From: Symsagittifera roscoffensis
Lineage: Eukaryota; Xenacoelomorpha; Acoela; Convolutidae
Direction of reading: 5' to 3'
DNA: 64,000 bases
NCBI RefSeq assembly: GCF_963678635.1
Contig: NC_087066.1
Location: forward strand, 6,663,954 to 6,727,953
Position 1 is the stretch's first letter; every line of letters starts with the position of its first letter. The notes beneath the pieces are model-generated. The model made no database searches, had not been told where the DNA came from, and was given only the letters and a program-made list of their open reading frames with translations. Positions 56,027 through 64,000 of the stretch are shown here, in pieces. Made by a program: the position numbers and the translations under genes.

Positions 56027-57204
56027 ATGAATAAAACAAAAACAAACACCACAGCAACTGCAGATAAAGATTTTGGCGATTGCCATTTCGATAATTAGGA
56101 AAACAGCAAAAGATTAGTGCGTGCTTCATTGAAAACATATGGCCAAACTGTAACTTATGTATTCTTGAAAATGTTCAAAAAAAGCAACTGATGACGCTGA
56201 ATTCGAATGCGTACAACAACTTTCCTTAACCAACGAAGAATTTTCAAAATTACTAAAATCGGAAAAGACAATCCGAGCGCAAACGGGTGAAAATTTTGAT
56301 ACTGCTGAAAACAACGACAAACCACAGTCTAATTGTATACGTGCCAGGAAATCTCAATTTTCCTCAAACACAAACGATTTCAGCACGACTCGAAATAATT
56401 TTTCTTCAGAAAATGGCAGAAGCTAACTTTGAAGTTGTGTTACCTAATTATTTCAAAAAATTACAACCAAAATTCAAATTTTTTTTACTGAAAAAGTTTT
56501 TTTTTATTTTATCTACTTTCAGAAGTTATGCTTTTGGAAGCCACTTCAAATCTGAGTTTTGCCCTTTTCGCAGTTGAAATTGAAAAAATCTCACTACCAT
56601 CTATTGATTCAAGTAGATTCAGAGGAACAATTAAACCAATTTTTTTTCTCAAAAATGTTTCATTGTTCCTTGTATTTTCACTTGCTTCAAATACTTAGTT
56701 TCCTCTGCTAAAGATGTCAAAAGAAACGGTGAGTTATTTGACAAGCTTAAACTAGCTCTCACGTATTCAGCACAACCTGTTGCAGCCAATCTCGATTTGT
56801 TAGATTTCACGGCAATCAAAAAACGTTTACCCAATTTATTGCTTTCTGCAACATCAACTAATAAACAAACTTCTCCAAAAAAGCAAAACGCAAGCAAAAA
56901 AAAATCCTGCAGTTGGGGTCCAGAAACGAATTGATAGTACAGTTACGCCTGCTGCATCATCGACGTCAAAAAAATCCGCAAGAACTTCGACTGCAGTTTC
57001 AAAGAAACACACAGAAAGCAGACATGTTCAAACAGATGAAATGAATACAAAAATTTTGAAAAGATTTGAAAGTTTAATTATTGGATTTCCTTTTGCCGCT
57101 TTTTGTAAAATAATGGACATATTGACAAATGGACTTGGAAAACTTGATTCAGATAATAATGTTTTGTTTGTTAAATTTACTGTTGAAGAGAAAGTTAAAA
57201 TTTA
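56027..57204 (+). pseudogene. Unrecognised protein, frameshifted, with basic Ser/Thr-rich region
   Basis: From ATG at 56,027 (MNKTKTNTTATADKDF) successive plus-strand frames give EFECVQQLSLTNEEFSKLLK (~56,197-56,256), NDKPQSNCIRARKSQFSSN, then AKDVKRNGELFDKLKLALTY and VAANLDLLDFTAIKKRLPN (56,710-56,840), SPKKQNASKKK, and after a slip in an A run TPAASSTSKKSARTSTAVSK followed by KRFESLIIGFPFAAFCKI to a TAA at 57,204. The last frame is open for about 110 codons. The protein-like composition suggests a real ancestral gene, probably of the same mobile-element set as the downstream relics. Not recognised. Confidence 0.4.
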
Positions 57205-57587
57205 ATTGATACTCTTCATTTCACCTGTTTTGTTATGCTGAGTTCAGTAGACATGATTTCAACTTTCGGTTTGAAACTTTTTCATGAAATTTGTAACAAC
57301 ATAAAAACTCAGTATTCAGACAAACCAGTCAGATTTTAGTTTTTTCTAGCCACTTGCTTGTATTTGGATGCCAATATTAATTTGGATTTTGTTATAAAAA
57401 ACAGACCGTTTTGTGGTTTAATTGGAATAGACAGTTCGTCGCTTGACAAAATCTTGAAACAATTCAAATTTCCTAGACTATATGCTATATTGCATGACGA
57501 AACAGGGTGTTTTCAAGAAAAAAACCGGACCTGGGTACAAAAATGTTTTGACTTGTCCAATAAAAAGTTGTTATCTAGGTAAGGTGA
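57205..57587 (+). pseudogene. Unrecognised ORF upstream of the tandem duplication
   Basis: Open segments MISTFGLKLFHEICNNI and, from 57,358, LDANINLDFVIKNRPFCGLI and SLDKILKQFKFPRLYAILHD, ending at a TAG just before the duplicated block. No family recognised. Confidence 0.3.
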
Positions 57588-57655
57588 CAGGTATTGCGTT
57601 TTGATCATTTCTTAAAGCATTCAAACAAAAGTTGTTTCATTTGTTGGAATGTTGA

Positions 57656-58180
57656 GTGCAATTAATATTAACCCAAAGAAAGAAAACCAAAAATTTGTTT
57701 TTTAGCCGTCCCATTATTGTAGATATTGAGGGATTTAAATGCGGCAAGAAACCTTTCATAGTCAAGAAATTTTCTGTTTGCTCTGCTTATACAATTGATA
57801 CAATTCATTTTCTTCCACCAGTTCAATTCAACAAATTATCGAAAGAAGAGAAAAAGCATACAACTGGTATCTAAAACTCTGCAGGGGATTCGTTGGGACA
57901 AAGGTGAATACGCTTACTCTTATTTGGTTCAAATTTGTAACAGCATTCGTTTGAGGAAACCAAGCTGCCAATTTTTTAATGAAAGTTACAAAATCTGTTT
58001 TATTAGCTGAATACTTGAAATAACCCGTGACAAATTTGGAAGATTTTTGCTGTCCAAAGATTAAACAGTTATTGGGTCAAGAAAAATATATTTGCAAACG
58101 ACATTCTCTTTTACTTCCCTCGCATCACTTATCAAAGCATTGTACCCGTGGAAAATTCAAAGTTTTTTGTAGATTGGATA
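57656..58180 (+). pseudogene. VDIEGF-type element protein relic, copy 1
   Basis: The frame from 57,656 contains PIIVDIEGFKCGKKPFIVKK and CSAYTIDTIHFLPPVQFNKL, then KEEKKHTTGI and stop; in other frames follow RGFVGTKV-like and DFCCPKIKQLLGQEKYICKR, with SHHLSKHC near 58,130. A protein with a VDI(Q/E)GF start, an HFL..PP segment and Cys/His residues late in the chain recurs in invertebrate Polinton-like elements; the start resembles a DEDD-type nuclease strand, but its function is not established. Frameshifts make it non-functional. Confidence 0.45.
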
Positions 58181-58529
58181 CCAAATGAACTGTCCATTGA
58201 TGCAAACAACCTTATCGTCAAATTTGATGGTTTACGCTTCGATGACCAATCAGAGTCCTGAAAACAATTTAACACCAAGAATTAAAGTTACTCTTAAGCG
58301 GACAGACATATTAGATTGTCGAGGAAAACCTCTTCTGCAGAAACTCAAGCAAATTACACTGAGCGATATCGAAATCGATAATTTACGGAAACTCTTCACA
58401 GTTCTTGACTACTCTCACCTGTACAATGTCCAGACTCCAGGAATTTCGCCAGTCAATTCAGCTGTTCAATCTCAACCTGGAAGGGCTGTAACCTCAGCTA
58501 GGAGAGAGAAGACAAATCCATTTGCTTGA
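58164..58529 (+). pseudogene. Unrecognised element ORF, copy 1
   Basis: One frame reads IPNELSIDANNLIVKFDGLR (about 58,166-58,228) and stops; the overlapping frame 58,185-58,529 (114 codons) reads on as PRIKVTLKRTDILDCRGKPL, ITLSDIEIDNLRKLFTVLDY and PGRAVTSARREKTNPFA. A frameshift between them is likely. No domain recognised; the basic C-terminus may bind nucleic acid. Confidence 0.35.
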
Positions 58530-59857
58530 CCAACAGCTTCCACCTGAACTGAAAGAATTAGTCAAAAGTGATAACGTCGAGGAAATACATTTAGTTCAAG
58601 CACTATCAGAGTTCCTCCTCATTTTGTTGTAGAATTCAAATCTATTTATAACCATGACAACTTCACAAAATAAGAATTCTTCTTCATTGAACAAGGAGTT
58701 GATTTGCCTGCTGAACCAAAATGAAGAATCATATAAATATATATATCCAAAATCCAAAACCAGTTTCTTGAATATAGAAAAATGTTTTCAGGAATGCTTT
58801 AGAAACATGCCTCCGTGTAAAAATTATCCATTTTCCTGCTTTCACGAGATAGCTTGCCATTGAATGGGGAGAAAACATTCCAGTGGTGTTCAGCTTCTTT
58901 CCTCACATTATCATCAGGTTTGACTTGTCCAGTACAAAAACTTTCCAAAGGAACCTTTAAAAATATTTTCTAAAAAGCTCCTTAAAAGGTTTGCTAAAAA
59001 CATTCAAAACTTATAACCAATTTAAAGCTTGATGTATAGCCTTCTAGCCTTGGCAAGGAAGTGTTTATGTATACAACTCATTTTGTGATAATTTATGCTT
59101 TATAGGTCTGAAATATAAAGGCTGCCTAACTAGGATTTAAATAACCCTTGCATTCACAATATTAGTTTTTGTTCTTCTTATGCTAAAAAGCAAAACAATT
59201 GAAAAAGATGCAAATGAAACTAAATTGTCTTTACCAAGGTACCCTTCGTGCGCTGCAAAAATTGTTCCGGATCAAAATAAATTCATTTTGAAACGACTTA
59301 AATCAATCCAAATTGGTGAACCATGCTCATTTAGAAACTAAAAAGAACTTAAAAAAGAACAGTTTTATTTGAATCAACAAAAAAATTAAGACGATTTAAC
59401 TGTCAGAAAAATTGACTTAAATATGCATGGATGGACTTTGGTAGCTTAAGAAATCTATCCAAACATCTCCAAAATTGATCCAAATCTCAATTTTTGGGTT
59501 GCTCTCAATAAAAGGCAAAAAAATTTGTTCAGTTTTATCTTTTCAAGGGGATAGATATGTTAAACCTTGGTGGTTAACTTCCAAAGCTAGCCATCAGAAC
59601 TGTAAGAGATATGAGAACGTGACACTAATATGCAGAAGTTCCAAGCTAGACATAACAGTACTTGCATATTTGAGAATATGCTCATGTCTTTTTACCAGGA
59701 AACAAGACCAGATTGCAAAATTGAGATCTTTTCACATCTGGTAAACAGAAGACAATCGACTGTTTTAATGTGATTGGTTATTGTGATCACAGGTATTGCG
59801 TTTTGATCATTTCTTAAAGCATTCAAACAAAAGTTGTTTCATTTGTTGGAATGTTGA

Positions 59858-60382
59858 GTGCAATTAATATTAACCCAAAGAAAGAAAACCAAAAATTTGT
59901 TTTTTAGCCGTCCCATTATTGTAGATATTGAGGGATTTAAATGCGGCAAGAAACCTTTCATAGTCAAGAAATTTTCTGTTTGCTCTGCTTATACAATTGA
60001 TACAATTCATTTTCTTCCACCAGTTCAATTCAACAAATTATCGAAAGAAGAGAAAAAGCATACAACTGGTATCTAAAACTCTGCAGGGGATTCGTTGGGA
60101 CAAAGGTGAATACGCTTACTCTTATTTGGTTCAAATTTGTAACAGCATTCGTTTGAGGAAACCAAGCTGCCAATTTTTTAATGAAAGTTACAAAATCTGT
60201 TTTATTAGCTGAATACTTGAAATAACCCGTGACAAATTTGGAAGATTTTTGCTGTCCAAAGATTAAACAGTTATTGGGTCAAGAAAAATATATTTGCAAA
60301 CGACATTCTCTTTTACTTCCCTCGCATCACTTATCAAAGCATTGTACCCGTGGAAAATTCAAAGTTTTTTGTAGATTGGATA
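59858..60382 (+). pseudogene. VDIEGF-type element protein relic, copy 2
   Basis: Identical to copy 1 (57,656-58,180) including its frameshifts, showing that decay preceded the duplication. Confidence 0.45.
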
Positions 60383-60731
60383 CCAAATGAACTGTCCATT
60401 GATGCAAACAACCTTATCGTCAAATTTGATGGTTTACGCTTCGATGACCAATCAGAGTCCTGAAAACAATTTAACACCAAGAATTAAAGTTACTCTTAAG
60501 CGGACAGACATATTAGATTGTCGAGGAAAACCTCTTCTGCAGAAACTCAAGCAAATTACACTGAGCGATATCGAAATCGATAATTTACGGAAACTCTTCA
60601 CAGTTCTTGACTACTCTCACCTGTACAATGTCCAGACTCCAGGAATTTCGCCAGTCAATTCAGCTGTTCAATCTCAACCTGGAAGGGCTGTAACCTCAGC
60701 TAGGAGAGAGAAGACAAATCCATTTGCTTGA
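60366..60731 (+). pseudogene. Unrecognised element ORF, copy 2
   Basis: Identical copy of 58,164-58,529. Confidence 0.35.
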
Positions 60732-62009
60732 CCAACAGCTTCCACCTGAACTGAAAGAATTAGTCAAAAGTGATAACGTCGAGGAAATACATTTAGTTCA
60801 AGCACTATCAGAGTTCCTCCTCATTTTGTTGTAGAATTCAAATCTATTTATAACCATGACAACTTCACAAAATAAGAATTCTTCTTCATTGAACAAGGAG
60901 TTGATTTGCCTGCTGAACCAAAATGAAGAATCATATAAATATATATATCCAAAATCCAAAACCAGTTTCTTGAATATAGAAAAATGTTTTCAGGAATGCT
61001 TTAGAAACATGCCTCCGTGTAAAAATTATCCATTTTCCTGCTTTCACGAGATAGCTTGCCATTGAATGGGGAGAAAACATTCCAGTGGTGTTCAGCTTCT
61101 TTCCTCACATTATCATCAGGTTTGACTTGTCCAGTACAAAAACTTTCCAAAGGAACCTTTAAAAATATTTTCTAAAAAGCTCCTTAAAAGGTTTGCTAAA
61201 AACATTCAAAACTTATAACCAATTTAAAGCTTGATGTATAGCCTTCTAGCCTTGGCAAGGAAGTGTTTATGTATACAACTCATTTTGTGATAATTTATGC
61301 TTTATAGGTCTGAAATATAAAGGCTGCCTAACTAGGATTTAAATAACCCTTGCATTCACAATATTAGTTTTTGTTCTTCTTATGCTAAAAAGCAAAACAA
61401 TTGAAAAAGATGCAAATGAAACTAAATTGTCTTTACCAAGGTACCCTTCGTGCGCTGCAAAAATTGTTCCGGATCAAAATAAATTCATTTTGAAACGACT
61501 TAAATCAATCCAAATTGGTGAACCATGCTCATTTAGAAACTAAAAAGAACTTAAAAAAGAACAGTTTTATTTGAATCAACAAAAAAATTAAGACGATTTA
61601 ACTGTCAGAAAAATTGACTTAAATATGCATGGATGGACTTTGGTAGCTTAAGAAATCTATCCAAACATCTCCAAAATTGATCCAAATCTCAATTTTTGGG
61701 TTGCTCTCAATAAAAGGCAAAAAAATTTGTTCAGTTTTATCTTTTCAAGGGGATAGATATGTTAAACCTTGGTGGTTAACTTCCAAAGCTAGCCATCAGA
61801 ACTGTAAGAGATATGAGAACGTGACACTAATATGCAGAAGTTCCAAGCTAGACATAACAGTACTTGCATATTTGAGAATATGCTCATGTCTTTTTACCAG
61901 GAAACAAGACCAGATTGCAAAATTGAGATCTTTTCACATCTGGTAAACAGAAGACAATCGACTGTTTTAATGTGATTGGTTATTGTGATCACTGTGAAAA
62001 GTATTCGAA

Positions 62010-63460
62010 GCAAAGGGATGCTATCATCACATCTGCTCCTGTCAAGAATTTCGCGTCTCCTGTACAGATCAGGATATTGAGCGAGGTAAAAAGAAGATAG
62101 AGATAGATGACATGAGACGAGATTACAATAAAGCGGAAGGGTACAAAATTGAAAAAATTGGATAGCGTGAGTGGTGGGAAACTTTAAAAACAACGGAAAA
62201 AAACAAAACTCATGTCACAACCCATTTTCGGTACAAAAGACATCTTTCTACAGACTACCTTTTAGAAAATATAACTTGGGTTTTTTGGTTATTTCACTGC
62301 GATTTAGTTTTTCCAGATAAACTGAAATCGGAAACTGAATATTTTTCTGCAATTCTCGAAAACCCTCAAGTTGGAAAAAATGATTTTGTAGAATACACAA
62401 AAAACTATGCAATGGAGAATAAAAAGGTTAAAACTTCCTCAGAGAATGCTAATACCTATATTCAAGCTGGAAATTGGAACAAAAAAACTCTAATTTTCTT
62501 TTTTATATGATACTCGATTTGCAGTGCCTGAAAATCCACCAATTTGATCAGTAATCTCCTCAAAAGGCTTCAATAACTTCACTGATTAACGCTACAAAAA
62601 AAAGGAGATGAAAAAACTTTTCAGGGGTAATAGTCAAAACCATGAAGCTATTAGGTGACTCTTCTTAAAGTCATCAAATAATAGATCGAACTAGACACTG
62701 AATTACCAACTAAATGAATGACGAGAATACTCAAAATTTTTTAATGAACACTACTCAGAAGACTAAATACATTTGAGAAAGACTTATACGAGGTGGAATT
62801 GCTAAATCTTTACTTAAGCACTGAAAACCAACCCCTGTTGGACTCTCTATACTGCAGTATGCAAAACAGAGATTGTTGGAGCGTTAATAAAAAATCTTTG
62901 ACAAAATCTGTGATGCATATACGTTTGAGAAAAAGGAAATGGTTACAGACTTACTCTATTTAGCTCTTCATAAAAATTGTACAATTTTGTTCAATCAGAA
63001 AAGAGAGCAATTTGGCAAGAACTGAGAAAAAAAGATTGCAGAGAATTTTTGAAGGCAGAAAATCTAACACCTTTCCTCGAGCTAGTTGCAGCACTGGTAA
63101 AAAAAAACACAATAAATGGAAACTTGGAATGTTTAAAGACAGGTTTAGGTGTACCAAGATGCTATATTTATGTTGCAAGACTTATTGCTTCTATGAAAAC
63201 ACGTCGAAACAAGTCAAAATCAGCAGAAAGGGATTAATCAATCGGATTCTAGAAGATTCTGGAGCCGGGCTTATGACAAAAAATTAGAAGAGTTCTGGAT
63301 GAAGCAGTAAATCTTACCTCTGCAAACAGAGGGGTCAGAACTGTAAAACATTTTGTTGCTACATATGAACAATCATAAAAGCTTAAAAAACAACAAAATC
63401 AAGATGATGGAAGTCAAACAAAACCATTGAAAGTGAAAAACAGGTTCTGATCTTGTTGAA
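62010..63460 (+). pseudogene. Family B (protein-primed type) DNA polymerase relic, locus 4
   Basis: Plus-strand landmarks: CSCQEFRVSC then DIERGKKKIEIDDMRRDYNK (62,035-62,135), EWWETLKTTE (62,170-62,200), THFRYKRHLSTDYLLENI (62,222-62,270), DLVFPDKLKSETEYFSAILE (62,300-62,360) and YTKNYAMENKKVK (62,395-62,430); after a damaged stretch YCFYENTSKQVKISRKGL (63,180-63,235), ILEDSGAGLMTKN (63,246-63,285), then DEAVNLTSANRG and VKHFVATYEQS (63,300-63,375), the typical C-end. It corresponds to the insert and C-terminal parts of locus 2 (26.9-27.8 kb). The motif B/C region between 62,450 and 63,150 is largely unreadable or deleted. Confidence 0.65.
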
Positions 63461-64000
63461 TTTTGTATGAATTCGTAGTTATTTTGAGTTTTTTTTTCTT
63501 AAAAATTGCGCTAATCTTAATACACAATACAGTGATTTAAATACTCTCTGTAATTTATTTTTTTTCTCATAAAAACTGAATATATCTCGATGTTTCACCA
63601 GGTTTCAATTAGATAGAATAAAAGAAATTTAAAAACCTTATGAAACAAGTCAAAACCCAAATTACATCAGGGTTGTTTTTTGATGATTTTTTTTATCAGA
63701 AACCCAAATTTTTGGAAACATTTTTTTTCAAATCTCAATTTTCGTGCAATCACTATTACCACTGACTTACCATAAACTCAAAAAACAAGACAGCACCATT
63801 CTACTAGTATTACACTATTGATTTTTACCAATTAACGCGCGTCAAAAAATTTTCCAAAAAACTACAAATTGCTACGCAAAAACAAAAAAAATAACTTTTT
63901 TCATACCTTTCTCTTACCATTGCTCGAACCATGAAACCTTGTCAATTCTATTTTCTATCGTAATTCAAGGTGGACTTAATATCCAATTTTATTTTATTTC
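63461..64000. other. AT-rich right end, no recognised gene
   Basis: Only homopolymer-rich sequence seen. Confidence 0.4.

Larger units (their letters stand above)
57588..59789. repeat. 2,202-bp tandem duplication, copy 1
   Basis: The sequence starting acaggtattgcg recurs exactly 2,202 bp later and, as far as I can compare, the copies are identical over their full length. It is very young or an assembly duplication. The interval 58,870-59,780 has no recognised gene; a plus segment near 59,180-59,340 reads KDANETKLSLPRYPSCAAKI and may be a decayed frame. Confidence 0.93.
59790..61991. repeat. 2,202-bp tandem duplication, copy 2
   Basis: Head-to-tail copy of 57,588-59,789. Copy 1 ends gtgatcac and runs into aggtattgcg; copy 2 ends gtgatcac and continues into tgtgaaaag, the polymerase relic, so copy 2 has the ancestral right flank. 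Confidence 0.93.

Noticed and set aside
1-64000. tRNA or rRNA genes
   Set aside because: No cloverleaf with matching A and B boxes and no rRNA core motifs were noticed by eye; a tRNAscan/Infernal run would be decisive.

Overview
The window is AT-rich, repeat-dense eukaryotic DNA, most likely from an invertebrate animal. The reading frames are short and broken by stops and frameshifts, exon-like segments are bounded by pyrimidine-rich CAG acceptors, and the recognisable proteins belong to large metazoan DNA elements of the Polinton/Maverick or adintovirus-like kind. I cannot name the species. No clearly intact host gene was found; almost everything recognisable is a pseudogene, a mobile-element relic or a duplicated block.

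Left part (1-21.1 kb). Bases 1-2,500 hold a minus-strand relic of a family B DNA polymerase. From 2.62 to 18.6 kb follows a nested repeat array: a 4,096-bp unit occurs twice in tandem, nearly identical, and each unit contains two older ~2-kb sub-repeats; three more diverged copies follow. The sub-repeats carry decayed exon-like segments with a conserved FLAQ..(D/N)PIQVW core (possibly from a Tudor-like multi-domain gene, low confidence) and clusters of the palindrome TGACGTCA at a 60-bp pitch. A larger block (12.56-15.28 kb) is repeated at 17.68-21.1 kb.

Middle (21.1-36.7 kb). Bases 21.8-27.85 kb look like a decayed Polinton-like element on the plus strand: a P-loop packaging-type ATPase, a conserved small protein, a retrovirus-type DDE integrase and a protein-primed-type family B polymerase. 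After it come a 504-bp tandem duplication with GT microsatellites and G-rich tracts, a three-copy dispersed repeat (24.6, 29.1 and 32.3 kb), a two-copy dispersed repeat with a terminal hairpin (33.2 and 35.7 kb), and long AT-rich stretches without recognisable genes.

Right part (36.7-64 kb). From 36.7 to 55.7 kb there is a minus-strand tandem array of a different polymerase module: N-terminal C2H2 zinc fingers joined to a family B polymerase, then an acidic, Ser/Pro/Thr-rich tail region that includes PKKKRKL. Three units of ~3.6-4.0 kb lack the whole polymerase core at one shared breakpoint; a fourth, ~7.8 kb, retains most of it but has an Asn for the motif A Asp and a triplication of the motif C block. 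From 56.0 kb to the end lies a second plus-strand relic set containing a perfect 2,202-bp tandem duplication and another polymerase relic at 62.0-63.46 kb. In all, four separate relic loci of element-type DNA polymerases lie within 64 kb, so the region looks like a graveyard or landing zone for large protein-primed-type elements and their deletion derivatives.
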